Positions 22,724-32,432 of a stretch of 64,000 nt of DNA are shown here, one piece after another. Below the pieces are notes generated by a model. That model saw nothing but the letters and a program-made list of their open reading frames with translations. It did no database searches and was not told the DNA's origin. This stretch comes from Hydrogenophaga sp. Its GTDB lineage: Bacteria; Pseudomonadota; Gammaproteobacteria; Burkholderiales; Burkholderiaceae_C. Made by a program: the position numbers and the translations under genes. The stretch covers positions 169,229 to 233,228 of the forward strand of contig NZ_JAHCKK010000002.1 of the NCBI RefSeq assembly GCF_026125825.1, written 5' to 3'. Every line of letters starts with the position of its first letter. Within the stretch, counting starts at the first letter, position 1.

Positions 22724-24223
22724 TCAGTTCGTGGATTGCGCTTCGTCACCGGTGAACCAGTGCGCGCGTGCCAGCATGATCAGCGCCGTGGCCTCTTCAG
22801 GCGTCTGTGCGGTGATGTCGGTGAGTTCGTCGGTAGCCAGGTCGGCCAGCTCGTCGCGGGTGTGGACACCGGCGTCGGCCAACTTGGCAATCAGTTCAGG
22901 CGTCATGCCTTCGAGGTCGCGCAGATCCTGCGAGACTTCCTCGACGCTTTCTTCCCGCGCGATTTCCATCGTCAGCAGGGCGTCCTTGGCGCGCGTGCGC
23001 AACTCGTTGACGGTGTCTTCATCGAACGATTCGATTTCAAGCATTTCCTGCAGCGGCACGTAGGCCACTTCCTCGAGGCTGGTGAAGCCTTCCTCGATCA
23101 GGATGTCGGCGATTTCCTGGTCCACGTCCAGCTTGGCCATGAACACCTTGCGGATGCCGTCGGCCTCTTCGGCCTGCTTCTGCGCCGATTCGTCGGCGGT
23201 CATGATGTTGATCCGCCAGCCGGTCAGTTCGGAGGCCAGGCGCACGTTCTGGCCACCACGGCCAATGGCGATCGCGAGGTTTTCCTCGTCGACCACGACG
23301 TCCATGGCGTGGCGCTCCTCGTCCACCACGATGGAGACCACGTTGGCCGGCGCCAGCGCACCGATCACGAACTGCGCCGGGTCTTCAGACCACAGCACGA
23401 TGTCCACGCGCTCGCCGGCGAGCTCGTTGGTCACGCCGTTGACGCGCGACCCGCGCACACCGACGCAGGTGCCAATGGGGTCGATGCGCTTGTCGAAGCT
23501 GTGCACGGCGATCTTGGCGCGCGAACCGGGGTCGCGGGCGCAGGTCTTGATCTCCAGCAGGCCTTGTTCGATCTCGGGCACTTCCTGGCGGAAGAGCTCG
23601 ATCATGAACGAAGGCGCCGAACGCGACAGCAGGATGGGCGCGCCGCGCAGCGTCAGGTCCACTTCCATGATCATGGCGCGGACGCGGTCGCCGGTGCGGA
23701 AGTTTTCCTTGGGGATCATCTCGCCACGCTTGAGGCGACCTTCGACCCGGCCGCTCTCAATGATCAGATCGCCCTTGTCCATGCGCTTGACGGTGCCCAC
23801 GAAGATCTTGTCGCCCCGCGACATGAAGTCGTTGAGCAGCATTTCGCGCTCGGCGTCGCGGATCTTCTGCAGGATCACCTGCTTGGCGGCCATCGCGCCG
23901 ATGCGGCCGATCGGCACGCTTTCAACCGGCTTCTCGATGTAGTCGCCTTCTTCGATGTCGGCGAGTTCTTCGCGCGCATCGCTGAGCATCTCTTCGGCAT
24001 CCGGGTTCTGCAGGCCAGCCTCATCGGGCACGACCAGCCAGCGGCGGAAGGTTTCGTAGGCGCCGGTGTCCGGGTCCATCGCGACGCGGATGTCGACATC
24101 GCCCTTGTAGAGCTTCTTGGTGGCCGAGGCCAGCGCGAGCTCCACGGCGCCGAGCACCACGTCGCGTTCGACGTTCTTCTCGCGTGAGATCGCATCGATC
24201 AGCATCAACATTTCGCGGTTCAT
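22724..24223 (-). CDS. nusA: transcription termination/antitermination factor
   Basis: 499 aa. N-terminal RNA-polymerase-binding domain ([23 protein letters not shown]), S1 domain (about 135-200), two KH domains (around 230-345, including [12 protein letters not shown] and [17 protein letters not shown]) and two C-terminal acidic repeats that in E. coli contact RNAP alpha and lambda N. Acts in pausing, termination and rRNA antitermination. Length fits the family. It lies 52 bp after rimP and 31 bp before infB in the canonical operon. Confidence 0.97.
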   Translation of the reverse strand: MNREMLMLIDAISREKNVERDVVLGAVELALASATKKLYKGDVDIRVAMDPDTGAYETFRRWLVVPDEAGLQNPDAEEMLSDAREELADIEEGDYIEKPVESVPIGRIGAMAAKQVILQKIRDAEREMLLNDFMSRGDKIFVGTVKRMDKGDLIIESGRVEGRLKRGEMIPKENFRTGDRVRAMIMEVDLTLRGAPILLSRSAPSFMIELFRQEVPEIEQGLLEIKTCARDPGSRAKIAVHSFDKRIDPIGTCVGVRGSRVNGVTNELAGERVDIVLWSEDPAQFVIGALAPANVVSIVVDEERHAMDVVVDEENLAIAIGRGGQNVRLASELTGWRINIMTADESAQKQAEEADGIRKVFMAKLDVDQEIADILIEEGFTSLEEVAYVPLQEMLEIESFDEDTVNELRTRAKDALLTMEIAREESVEEVSQDLRDLEGMTPELIAKLADAGVHTRDELADLATDELTDITAQTPEEATALIMLARAHWFTGDEAQSTN

Positions 24224-24275
24224 TTCACTCGCCCACCTTTCCGAATAGCTTTTCCGTAATCACAACGTTTTTCTC

Positions 24276-24875
24276 TCATTCATCGCTTGGCGCGGCGGCC
24301 GCACCAGGGGCCTGCCGGCCCTTGAAATTCACGATCGGCGCAAGCCGCGCCTGCTGGACATCGGCCAGCGTGAAAGCCAGGGCCTGCAGCGCAACGGGCG
24401 CGCGCTTCTTGCTCACGCGCTGCCCGGGCTTGGGTTCGGGCGCATCGCTCCAGACCACCTGCCACTGCACACCGTCGTCGGCACGTTCGAGCGTGCCGCG
24501 AAATTTCTTGCGGTTCGCCGCCACATCGGTCCCCGTGGCGCCAATGGGCGCCTTCAGGGTCAGGTCCACCACGTGACCCTCAAACCGCACGTAATCGATC
24601 TCGCGCCTGAGCGGGCGATCAATGCCCGGCGAACCCACCTCGAGGCGCCGGTACTCCAGGCCTTCCACTTCCAGCAGGTACTGCAACTGGCGCGTGACCT
24701 TCTCGCAATCTTCCACCGTCACAAAGCGCTCGGCGGGCATCGGCTGCCCCTCCACTGGCGCTTGCCAGGGCCAGTCGATCGTCACCCGCAACAGACCACC
24801 AGCGGAGCGTTCGAGTTCCACCAGGTCAAAGCCCAGTCCGGTGACGGTCTGCTCTACGGTGTCTTGCCAAGCCAT
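24276..24875 (-). CDS. rimP: ribosome maturation factor RimP
   Basis: 199 aa. It is a 30S assembly factor. The N-terminal domain shows TVTGLGFDLVELERS and a VTIDWPW strand; the family core is VEDCEKVTRQLQYLLEVEGLEYRRLEVGSPGIDRPLR, read across 65-105, with the invariant SPGIDRPL. The C-terminal SH3-like domain is present, followed by an Ala/Pro-rich tail. First gene of the nusA operon; the operon promoter must lie in the gap at 24876-24937, downstream of the terminator of the DUF2788 gene. No tRNA gene is seen in the gap, unlike in E. coli. Confidence 0.95.
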   Translation of the reverse strand: MAWQDTVEQTVTGLGFDLVELERSAGGLLRVTIDWPWQAPVEGQPMPAERFVTVEDCEKVTRQLQYLLEVEGLEYRRLEVGSPGIDRPLRREIDYVRFEGHVVDLTLKAPIGATGTDVAANRKKFRGTLERADDGVQWQVVWSDAPEPKPGQRVSKKRAPVALQALAFTLADVQQARLAPIVNFKGRQAPGAAAAPSDE

Positions 24876-24937
24876 TGCGTGTGGTATCTGCCCAGGGTTT
24901 GCCCCCCGGCGGTCCGTGGGGCCAAAAGCGTTCGGCC

Positions 24938-24970
24938 AAAAAAAATGGGCCGGTAGTTACCCGCCCATTT
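24938..24970 (-). terminator. rho-independent terminator after the DUF2788 gene
   Basis: AAATGGGC (24943-24950) pairs with GCCCATTT (24963-24970) around a 12-nt loop, followed on the minus strand by a run of eight U residues. It isolates the DUF2189/DUF2788 transcript from the rimP operon. Confidence 0.88.
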
Positions 24971-25021
24971 GGTCGTGAAGCCAGCATTGTAACGCTTCTG
25001 TGCGCTATTTGGCAACCTTGC

Positions 25022-25243
25022 TCAGATGCCCAGCACCCATTGAATGAGGTTCTTGGCCAGAAAGCCCAACATGCCGAAAGAAAGCACCAGAAAGAGCACA
25101 AAAGTACCAAACTTCCCGGCTTTGGATTCACGCGCCAGATTGAACACGATGAACAGCATGTAGAGGATGAAGGCGCCGACGCCGAAGGTCAGCCCAAATT
25201 GCGCGATCTGGCCCTCGGTGAAGCCCAGGACGGTGGTTTCCAT
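25022..25243 (-). CDS. DUF2788 small membrane protein
   Basis: 73 aa with two membrane helices (about 12-33 and 45-70) separated by a short charged loop LARESKAGKFG. Sequence and size match the DUF2788 family of uncharacterised small inner-membrane proteins. It starts 3 bp after the DUF2189 gene, so the two are cotranscribed, and is followed by a clear terminator. Function unknown. Confidence 0.85.
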   Translation of the reverse strand: METTVLGFTEGQIAQFGLTFGVGAFILYMLFIVFNLARESKAGKFGTFVLFLVLSFGMLGFLAKNLIQWVLGI

Positions 25244-25246
25244 CGC

Positions 25247-26005
25247 TCAGCCCAGCCCGTCGCCGGCGGTGAGTTCGCGGTAGGCGTGCCAGCTGGCGTG
25301 GCCGATGAGCGGAATGAGCACGATCAGGCCCAGCAGGCCCGACGCCATGCCCAGGCCGACCAGCAGCGCGATGCAGACCGCCCAGATCGTGGCGGGAGCC
25401 GGGTGGCTGGCCACGGCGCGCCAGCTTCGCAGCACGGCTGTGCTCACCGGCACGGGCCGGTCCACCAGCATGGGCAGCGCCACGAGCGTGGATGCAAAGA
25501 CCGGGGCCGCCAGCAGTGCCCCCAGCAGCAGCCAGATTTCGAACAAGCCGATCTCACGCACCAGCACCACGTGGCGCAAAAAATCCAGCGGCTTTTGGAT
25601 GGGCACGGGCGAGCACAGGGTGATCAGCGCTGCCGAGGTCAGCACCCAGCCGGTGCCCGCCAGGCCCAGCAGCAGGCCAAAGCGCACCAGCCGGGCATCG
25701 CCCGAGCGCCAGAGTCCCCACACCTCGGCCATGCCGATGCGTTGCCCACGCTCGAGCCCACGGCTGACCGAGTACAGGCCGGTGGCCAGGATGGGCGCAA
25801 CGATGAGGAAACCGGAAAACGCGCCCGCCAGCAACCAGAAGCGCTCGCGCGCAACCCACAGAAGCAAGGCACCAAAAGCCGTGACGAGCAGGCCATGAAC
25901 CAAGCCGGGCACCGGGTGGCGGCAGAGGTCGGACCAGCCCGCGGCCAGCCAGCGCGCGGGCGAGGTCAGCGTGAGCGGCGACAAAGGCATGCGATCCCTC
26001 TCCAT
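25247..26005 (-). CDS. DUF2189 multi-spanning membrane protein
   Basis: 252 aa with six or seven predicted membrane helices. It matches DUF2189, found in proteins beside respiratory or cytochrome genes: the N-terminal amphipathic WLAAGWSDLCRHPVPGLVHGLLV, GLYSVSRGLERGQR and the C-terminal helix LLGLIVLIPLIGHASWHAYREL. The start at ATG 26005 has an AAGGAG six bases upstream. Cotranscribed with the DUF2788 gene. No activity is known for the family. Confidence 0.85.
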   Translation of the reverse strand: MERDRMPLSPLTLTSPARWLAAGWSDLCRHPVPGLVHGLLVTAFGALLLWVARERFWLLAGAFSGFLIVAPILATGLYSVSRGLERGQRIGMAEVWGLWRSGDARLVRFGLLLGLAGTGWVLTSAALITLCSPVPIQKPLDFLRHVVLVREIGLFEIWLLLGALLAAPVFASTLVALPMLVDRPVPVSTAVLRSWRAVASHPAPATIWAVCIALLVGLGMASGLLGLIVLIPLIGHASWHAYRELTAGDGLG

Positions 26006-26068
26006 GGTTGCTCCTTATAGCTTCACCGCGCACGCCGGCGGCTGACCCAGATCAAGCAAGGCACCGGT

Positions 26069-27679
26069 TCAGGCGGCGGCCTGCACCAGCGCCCGCGTGT
26101 ACGGGTGCTCGGGTGCTCGCAGGACCCGATCCACCGGCCCCTGCTCCACCACCACGCCATCTTTCATCACCATTACATCGTGCGCCATGGCATGGATCAC
26201 ATCCACATCGTGGGTGATGAGCAGGTAGCTCAGGCCGCGCTCACGCTGCAAGCGCTGCAGCAGCGACAGCACCTGCTTCTGCACCGTCACATCGAGTGCG
26301 CTGGTCGGCTCGTCGAGCACCAGCAGTTGCGGATCAACGATCAAGGCGCGGGCGATGGCCAGGCGCTGCCGCTGGCCCCCGGAAAACTCGTGTGGGTAAC
26401 GCTGCAGCCAGTCGCTGCCATGCTCGGGGTCATCCACCAGGCCCACGTCGGCCAACGCGGCCACCACCCGTTGGCGCCGCTGCGCCACCGACAGCCCGGG
26501 GTTGTGCACCTGCAGGCCCTCGCCCACGATCTGCTCGACGGTCAGGCGCGGCGAGAGCGAGGAAAACGGGTCCTGGAACACCACCTGGATGCGCTGGCGC
26601 AGGGCCCGCTCCCGACCCGCCTTCTTGGCCTGCGCCCAGTCGGTGCCGTCGATCTGAAGGTGGCCCTGGTGCGGCAACAGCCCCAGCGCGGCCAGCGCCA
26701 GGGTGGACTTGCCCGAGCCGGACTCGCCGATCACCCCCAGCGTGCGACCCGGAGCGATCTGCATGTCGGCACCTTGAACCGCCACGAACTCGCCCTTTCG
26801 GAACCAACCCTTGAAGCCTGGCAATCCCACCGGATAGCTCACGCGCAACCCCTGCGACTTCAAGACGGGCGCCTCGTCGCCCCGCACCAGCGGCTCGGCG
26901 ACATCGCGTTGCGGCTTGCTGGCCAGCAGCTTTCGGGTGTACGGATGCTCGGGCCTGGCGAACACGTCGGCGACCTCGCCCTGCTCCACAAGGTGGCCGC
27001 GCTCCATCACGGCCACACGGTCGGCGAAGCGGCGCACGAGGTTGAGGTCGTGCGTGATCAACAGCACCGCCATACCGTGCTGCCGCTGCAAGTCCGCCAG
27101 CAGGTCAAGAATCTGCACGCGCAAGGTCACGTCCAGCGCGGTGGTGGGTTCGTCGGCCAACAGCAGCTTGGGCGCGCTGGCCAGGGCCATGGCGATCATG
27201 GCGCGCTGGCGCTGGCCGCCGCTGAGCTGGTGCGGAAACGCGTTGGCTCGACGGGCCGGCTCGGGAATGCCGGTGGAGGCCAGCAGTTCGTGGGACGCGG
27301 CCACCGCCTGGCGAGCGGTCAGGCCCTTCTTGAGTTGCAGCACCTCCCGAATCTGGTCGCCCACGGTGTAGAGCGGGTTGAGTGCGCTCATGGGCTCCTG
27401 GAACACGACGGCCACCTCGTCGCCCCGCACGCCCCGCAGTTGGCGTTCGGTCATGGCAAGCAGGTCCTTGCCGCGCAGCAGTGCCCGGCCCGACACCTGC
27501 GCGTTGTGCACCAGGCGCAGCAGCGAGAGCGCCGATACCGTCTTGCCGGAGCCTGATTCCCCCACGAGGGCGAGCTTTTCGCCACTCCGGATCGAGAAAT
27601 CAATGCCATGCACGACTTCCTGGCCGGCGAACGCGACGCGCAGATCGCTCACTTCGAGCAGCATGGGCGGCGCCGTCAT
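26069..27679 (-). CDS. yejF: dipeptide/oligopeptide ABC transporter ATP-binding protein (two fused ATPase domains)
   Basis: 536 aa from ATG 27679, encoding two ABC ATPase domains in tandem. Domain 1 (about 5-255) has GESGSGKTVSALSLL, LSGGQRQRAMIAMAL and LLADEPTTALDV; domain 2 (about 280-535) has GESGSGKSTLAL, FSGGQRQRLAIARAL and LVLDEPTSALDV. This fused arrangement is typical of YejF, which powers the YejABE importer for peptides such as microcin C. Its ATG overlaps the yejE stop (ATGA). Complete four-gene yejABEF operon here, all minus strand. Confidence 0.95.
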   Translation of the reverse strand: MTAPPMLLEVSDLRVAFAGQEVVHGIDFSIRSGEKLALVGESGSGKTVSALSLLRLVHNAQVSGRALLRGKDLLAMTERQLRGVRGDEVAVVFQEPMSALNPLYTVGDQIREVLQLKKGLTARQAVAASHELLASTGIPEPARRANAFPHQLSGGQRQRAMIAMALASAPKLLLADEPTTALDVTLRVQILDLLADLQRQHGMAVLLITHDLNLVRRFADRVAVMERGHLVEQGEVADVFARPEHPYTRKLLASKPQRDVAEPLVRGDEAPVLKSQGLRVSYPVGLPGFKGWFRKGEFVAVQGADMQIAPGRTLGVIGESGSGKSTLALAALGLLPHQGHLQIDGTDWAQAKKAGRERALRQRIQVVFQDPFSSLSPRLTVEQIVGEGLQVHNPGLSVAQRRQRVVAALADVGLVDDPEHGSDWLQRYPHEFSGGQRQRLAIARALIVDPQLLVLDEPTSALDVTVQKQVLSLLQRLQRERGLSYLLITHDVDVIHAMAHDVMVMKDGVVVEQGPVDRVLRAPEHPYTRALVQAAA

Positions 27680-28710
27680 TGGTCGGCCTTTCTGGGGTCC
27701 AGTGCGTCGCGCAGCGCATCGCCCATGAAAGTAAGCAGCAGCAGCGTGACCACGAGCACAGCAAAGGTGGACAGCGAAATCCACCAGGCGTCAATGCTGT
27801 TCTTGCCTTGGCTGAGCAGCTCGCCCAGCGATGGCGTGCCTGGCGGCACGCCCAGGCCCAGGAAGTCCAACGAGGTCAGCGCCAAGATGGCCGCGCTCAT
27901 GCGAAACGGGAGGAAGGTCACCACCGGGGTGAGGCTGTTGGGCAGCACGTGGCGCCAGATGATCTGACCGTTCGACAAACCCATGGCGCGCGCCGCACGC
28001 ACATAGTCGAGCTGGCGGTTGCGCAGGAACTCTGCGCGGACGTAGTCGGAAAGCCCCATCCACCCGAACAGGCTGAGCAGGATCAGCAACAGGCCCAGGC
28101 TGGGCGAGAAGACGGCCGAGAAGATGATCAGCAGGTACAGCTCCGGCATGGAGCTCCAGATCTCGATGAAGCGCTGAAAGGCCAGGTCGGTCTTGCCGCC
28201 GAAAAAGCCCTGGATGGCGCCGGTGATGACACCCAGCACCACGCCGATGGCCGTGAGCGCCAGCGCGAAGAGCACGCTCACGCGAAAACCATAGATCAGT
28301 TGCGCCAGCAGGTCTCGACCGCGATCGTCGGTGCCCAGCCAGTTGTCCCAGGTCGGTGCCGAGGGGTTGGGCGATTGGGCGAAGTAATTGATGGTCTGGG
28401 CGCCATAAGGGTTGGGCGCGTAGAGCGCCCAGTTGTCGCCGCGCGTGATCTGCTCGCGAATAAACGGGTCGAGGTAGTCGGTGGGGGTTTCAAAGTCACC
28501 ACCGAAGACCGTCTCCGCGTGGTCCTGGACGATGGGGAAGTAGGTTTTCCCCTCGTAGCGCACGATGAGAGGCCGGTCGTTGGACAGCACCTCGGCGAAC
28601 AGGCTGGCCACCACCAACGCGCAGAAGAGCACCAGGCTCCAGTAGCCCAGCCGGTTGCGCTTGAAGCGCAGCCAGGCGCGCCGGCTCGGGCTCATGGACA
28701 CCGCCGCCAT
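27676..28710 (-). CDS. yejE: oligopeptide ABC transporter permease YejE
   Basis: 344 aa from ATG 28710, sharing bases with the yejB stop (TGATG). It has six membrane helices and the BPD-permease EAA loop (YVRAARAMGLSNGQIIWRHVLPN). A YejE-typical periplasmic insert lies between helices 1 and 2 (about 50-135, with YFPIVQDHAETVFGGDF and LGTDDRGRDLLAQL). It forms the membrane channel with YejB. An open frame extends to 29370 but only antisense-frames yejB. Confidence 0.95.
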   Translation of the reverse strand: MAAVSMSPSRRAWLRFKRNRLGYWSLVLFCALVVASLFAEVLSNDRPLIVRYEGKTYFPIVQDHAETVFGGDFETPTDYLDPFIREQITRGDNWALYAPNPYGAQTINYFAQSPNPSAPTWDNWLGTDDRGRDLLAQLIYGFRVSVLFALALTAIGVVLGVITGAIQGFFGGKTDLAFQRFIEIWSSMPELYLLIIFSAVFSPSLGLLLILLSLFGWMGLSDYVRAEFLRNRQLDYVRAARAMGLSNGQIIWRHVLPNSLTPVVTFLPFRMSAAILALTSLDFLGLGVPPGTPSLGELLSQGKNSIDAWWISLSTFAVLVVTLLLLTFMGDALRDALDPRKADQ

Positions 28711-29741
28711 CAGTCGAACTTCACGCGGGGGTCGACCCACACGTAGCAAAGGTCGGAGATCAGCTTGGTGATCAGTCCGATCAGTGTGAACAGGAACAGC
28801 GTGCCCATGACGACCGGGTAGTCGCGCCGGATCACGCTTTCGTAGCTCAGCAGTCCCAGGCCGTCGAGCGAAAACAGGGTTTCGATGAGCAGCGCGCCAG
28901 TGAAGAAAGCGCCAATGAATGCGGCGGGAAAACCGGTGACGATAGGGATGAGCGCATTGCGGAACACGTGCTTCCAAAGCACCTGCCGCTCCGACAGCCC
29001 CTTGGCAAGCGCCGTCATCACGTATTGCTTGCGAATCTCTTCGAGAAAGGCATTCTTCGTCAACATGGCCGTGACGGCAAAGCTGCCGAGCACCATGGCC
29101 GTGACAGGCAAGGTGATGTGCCAGAGGTAATCGACGATGCGCGCACCCCAGCTCAGCTGCTCCCAGTTGGCCGAGGTCAGGCCGCGCAGGGGGAACCACT
29201 GCAGTTGCCCGCCAAAGATCACCAGCAGCGCAACACCCAGCACGAAACCGGGGATGGCATAACCGACGAGCACAAGCAAGGTGCTGACCAGATCGAAGCG
29301 CGTACCCGCCCGCACGGCCTTGGCCACGCCCAAGGGCACGGCCACCCCGTAGCTGATGAGGAAGGTCCACAGGCCCAGGCTGATGGACACAGGCAGCTTT
29401 TCCGCGATGAGCTGGCTCACAGGCTTGTTCTGAAAGAAGCTGTTGCCGAGATCGAAACGCGCGAAGCGGCCCAGCATCTCGACGAACCGCGTGTGGGCGG
29501 GTTTGTCGAAACCGTAAAGCGCCTTGATCTGCTCCAGGCGCTGCGGGTCCACCCCTTGCGCGCCTCGGTAGGTCATGCCGCTGCCTTCGGCGCCACCAGG
29601 CCCGCCAGCGGCGCGCGCGTCCGCCAGGTACTGCTCCACCGGGCCGCCGGGCACGAACTGGATCACCACAAAGGTCAACAGCAGCACGCCGAACAGCGTG
29701 GGCAGCATGAGCAGCAGGCGCTTGAGAATGTAGGACAACAT
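28710..29741 (-). CDS. yejB: oligopeptide ABC transporter permease YejB
   Basis: 343 aa with six helices. N-terminal FGVLLLTFVVIQFVPGGPVEQYLAD is characteristic of DppB/OppB-type permeases, and the EAA loop is YVMTALAKGLSERQVLWKHVFRNALIP. The acidic and Gly-rich insert after the first helix (AAGGPGGAEGSGMTYRGAQG) is typical for YejB. It follows yejA by 17 bp and overlaps yejE. Confidence 0.95.
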   Translation of the reverse strand: MLSYILKRLLLMLPTLFGVLLLTFVVIQFVPGGPVEQYLADARAAGGPGGAEGSGMTYRGAQGVDPQRLEQIKALYGFDKPAHTRFVEMLGRFARFDLGNSFFQNKPVSQLIAEKLPVSISLGLWTFLISYGVAVPLGVAKAVRAGTRFDLVSTLLVLVGYAIPGFVLGVALLVIFGGQLQWFPLRGLTSANWEQLSWGARIVDYLWHITLPVTAMVLGSFAVTAMLTKNAFLEEIRKQYVMTALAKGLSERQVLWKHVFRNALIPIVTGFPAAFIGAFFTGALLIETLFSLDGLGLLSYESVIRRDYPVVMGTLFLFTLIGLITKLISDLCYVWVDPRVKFD

Positions 29742-29758
29742 GGGGCGTCAGCGGCGTG

Positions 29759-31594
29759 TCATTGTTTGGCCCACCAGGTGCTCATGGCCCAGGTCTCGGC
29801 CTGGGTGTAGGGCGGCATGCGCTCCGGCTTGCCCAGCCGCGCTGCGTTGTAGGCCATGCGGTGCTCGTTGACCGTCCACTGCGGGATCAGGTAATGGCTG
29901 TGTGCGATCACACGCTCCAGCGCATGGCAGGCCGGCAACAGCTCAGCCTTGGTCCGCGAGCTGGTCATGCGGCGCAAGAGGGCGTCGACCGCCGGGCTCT
30001 TGACGCCCGCGAAATTGCCCGAACTCGGCGTGTCGGCCGCTTTGCTGCCGAAGATCTCGACATACTCCTGTCCCGGGTTGTTGGTGCCAGGAAAGGCGAT
30101 GGAGATCATCTCGTACTCGAAGCGGTCGACCCGCTGCTGGTAGAGGGCGTAATCGACCGAGCGGAAGTTCAGGCGGATGCCGAGTTTCTCCAGATTGCGG
30201 ATCCAGGGCGCGACAGTGCGCACGCCACCCTCGCGGCTGTCCAGGTACTCCAGCACCATGGGCTCGCCCTTGGCATTGCGCAGCGCACCGTCACGCACCT
30301 CCCAGCCCGCCTCGCGCAGCAGCGAGCGGGCCTTGCGCAGGTTGGCCCGAAGCGACGAATCGCCATCGGTGCGCGGCGGCACGGTCATGGGGCCAAACAC
30401 CGCGTCAGGCACCTTGCCCCGCCAGGGCTCCAGCAGCGCCAGTTCCTCCGCCGAGGGCAGGCCACGGGTCTCGCAATCGGTGTTGCCGAACAGGCCGTTG
30501 ACGCGGTGGTACGAGTTGTAGAACATCTGGCGGTTCATCCACTCGTAGTCCATGGCCAGGCCCAATGCCTGGCGCACCCGCACATCCGACAGCTTGGGGT
30601 TGCGCGTGTTGAGCACATAGCTCTGAAACCCCGACGGCAAGCGATGGGCGAATTCGCCCTTGACCAGCTCGCCGCTGTCAAAGCGGCGCCCATTCACGCG
30701 GCGCGCCCAGTCTCCCGCCGAAAAAACCTGCAGCAGGTCGTACTCGCCGGCCTTGAAACCCTCCAGCCGGGCCGTGTTGTCCTTGTAGATCTTGACCGTG
30801 ATGCGGTCGAAGTTGTCGGTGCCGCGCTTGACGTTGAGGTCGCGGGCCCAATAGTTGGGATCGCGCACGTAGGTGATGTCACGGCCAAAGACCACGGGGC
30901 CGATCTTGTAGCGCCCACTGCCGATGGGCACGTCCATCACCACCTCGTCAAAAGGCTTGGCCTTGCCGTCGACCATGCCCCACTTGCGGCTGAAGACCGG
31001 GATGGTCCCCACGGTCAACGGCAGCTCGCGGTTCGGCCGCTTGAAGCGAAAGCGCACCGTGCGCTCGTCGATCACGTCCAGCCCCGCCACCTCCTCCAGC
31101 AGCGTCTTGTAGGCCGGCATGGTCTGCGGGCTCATCAGTGTGTCGAAGCTGTGGCGCACGTCTGCGGCCAGCACGGGGTCGCCGTTGTGGAAACGCGCCT
31201 CGGCCCGCAGCTTGAATGTGGCCGACAGGCCGTCGTCGGCCACCGAGACATCGCTGGCGAGCAAGCCGTAGGCCGACGCGGTTTCGTCGAGCGAAGGCGT
31301 GAGCAAGGTGTCGAACACCAGCGTGCCTAGGTAGGCCGGCGCCGATCCCCGGATGGTGAACGGGTTGTACTTGTCGAAGGTGGACACGCGCTGGTTGCTC
31401 ACCAGCCTCAGCTCGCCGCCCTGCGGCGCGTTCAGGTTCACGTAGTCGAAGCTCTTGAAGCCCGCCGGGTACTTGAGGTCGCCCCACAGCGCATAGCCAT
31501 GGGCCGCCCAACTGGCCGGGCTCCACGCCACCAGCGCCACGGCCGCGCACAGCGTCGCAAGACGGCTGTGGAGGCAAGGGGCGGAACGACGCAT
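29759..31594 (-). CDS. yejA: periplasmic oligopeptide-binding protein YejA
   Basis: 611 aa. Sec signal peptide (about 1-30, ends SWAAHG). It belongs to SBP family 5: FKSFDYVNLNAPQGGELRL near the N-terminus, FDTLLTPSLDE and the C-terminal PQWTVNEHRMAYNAARLGKP. Delivers peptides to YejBEF. First gene of the yejABEF operon, divergent from fabI with a 38-bp gap, so the two promoters overlap. Full family length. Confidence 0.95.
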   Translation of the reverse strand: MRRSAPCLHSRLATLCAAVALVAWSPASWAAHGYALWGDLKYPAGFKSFDYVNLNAPQGGELRLVSNQRVSTFDKYNPFTIRGSAPAYLGTLVFDTLLTPSLDETASAYGLLASDVSVADDGLSATFKLRAEARFHNGDPVLAADVRHSFDTLMSPQTMPAYKTLLEEVAGLDVIDERTVRFRFKRPNRELPLTVGTIPVFSRKWGMVDGKAKPFDEVVMDVPIGSGRYKIGPVVFGRDITYVRDPNYWARDLNVKRGTDNFDRITVKIYKDNTARLEGFKAGEYDLLQVFSAGDWARRVNGRRFDSGELVKGEFAHRLPSGFQSYVLNTRNPKLSDVRVRQALGLAMDYEWMNRQMFYNSYHRVNGLFGNTDCETRGLPSAEELALLEPWRGKVPDAVFGPMTVPPRTDGDSSLRANLRKARSLLREAGWEVRDGALRNAKGEPMVLEYLDSREGGVRTVAPWIRNLEKLGIRLNFRSVDYALYQQRVDRFEYEMISIAFPGTNNPGQEYVEIFGSKAADTPSSGNFAGVKSPAVDALLRRMTSSRTKAELLPACHALERVIAHSHYLIPQWTVNEHRMAYNAARLGKPERMPPYTQAETWAMSTWWAKQ

Positions 31595-31632
31595 GAGACA
31601 ATTCTGAAGGATTTTTCTCTGGAGAATGAAAA

Positions 31633-32430
31633 ATGGGTTTTCTCGCTGGCAAGAAACTGCTGATCACGGGCGTGCTGTCCAACCGATCCATCGCCTACGG
31701 CATTGCCAAGGCCTGCCACCAACAGGGTGCCGAGCTGGCGTTCAGCTACGTCGGTGACCGCTTCAAGGACCGCATCACCGAGTTTGCGGCCGACTTCGAT
31801 TCCAAGCTCATCTTCGACTGCGACGTGAGCGACGACGCGCAGATCGACAAGCTGTTTGCCGATCTGTCGCAGGTCTGGCCCAAGTTCGACGGCTTCGTGC
31901 ACAGCATCGGCTTCGCCCCGCGCGAAGCCATCACCGGCGACTTCCTCGAAGGCCTCTCGCGCGAAGCCTTTCGCATCGCTCACGACATCAGCGCCTACAG
32001 CTTCCCTGGCATGGCCAAGGCAGCCCTGCCCTACCTCAACGACAAAGCTTCGCTGCTCACCCTGAGCTACATGGGCGCGATCCGCGCCGTGCCGAACTAC
32101 AACACCATGGGCCTGGCCAAGGCCAGCCTGGAGGCCTCGGTGCGGTACCTCGCCGAGTCGCTCGGCCCCAAGGGCATGCGCGTGAACGGCATCAGCGCCG
32201 GCCCGATCAAGACGCTGGCCGCCAGCGGCATCAAGGACTTCGGCAAGCTGCTCAACCTCGTGGCGTCGGCCGCGCCGATCCGCCGCAACATCACCATCGA
32301 GGAAGTGGGCAACGTCGCGGCGTTCCTGCTGTCCGACCTCGCCTCCGGCGTGTCGGCCGAGATCACCTATGTGGACGGTGGCTATGCCCAGACCACGGGC
32401 GTGAGCCGCGACAGCCAGGCGATGCTCTGA
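31633..32430 (+). CDS. fabI: enoyl-[acyl-carrier-protein] reductase (NADH), FabI type
   Basis: 265 aa. It catalyses the final reduction step of type II fatty-acid elongation and is the triclosan target. NAD-binding [15 protein letters not shown] at the N-terminus; catalytic Tyr146, Tyr156 and Lys163 ([19 protein letters not shown]) fall at the same positions as in the E. coli enzyme. Motif SIGFAPRE and the substrate-loop [14 protein letters not shown] are present. GGAG lies 7 bp ahead of the ATG. A DNA-ligase gene follows within 2-62 bp depending on its start codon. Confidence 0.97.
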   Translation: MGFLAGKKLLITGVLSNRSIAYGIAKACHQQGAELAFSYVGDRFKDRITEFAADFDSKLIFDCDVSDDAQIDKLFADLSQVWPKFDGFVHSIGFAPREAITGDFLEGLSREAFRIAHDISAYSFPGMAKAALPYLNDKASLLTLSYMGAIRAVPNYNTMGLAKASLEASVRYLAESLGPKGMRVNGISAGPIKTLAASGIKDFGKLLNLVASAAPIRRNITIEEVGNVAAFLLSDLASGVSAEITYVDGGYAQTTGVSRDSQAML

Positions 32431-32432
32431 CC

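Noticed and set aside
20017-22755. Plus-strand open frame of 912 codons across infB
   Set aside because: Antisense shadow of infB; amino-acid composition is biased to Gly/His/Leu/Arg with no recognisable domain.
24876-24937. A tRNA gene upstream of rimP as in E. coli (metY)
   Set aside because: No cloverleaf or TTCGA loop is visible in this short gap.
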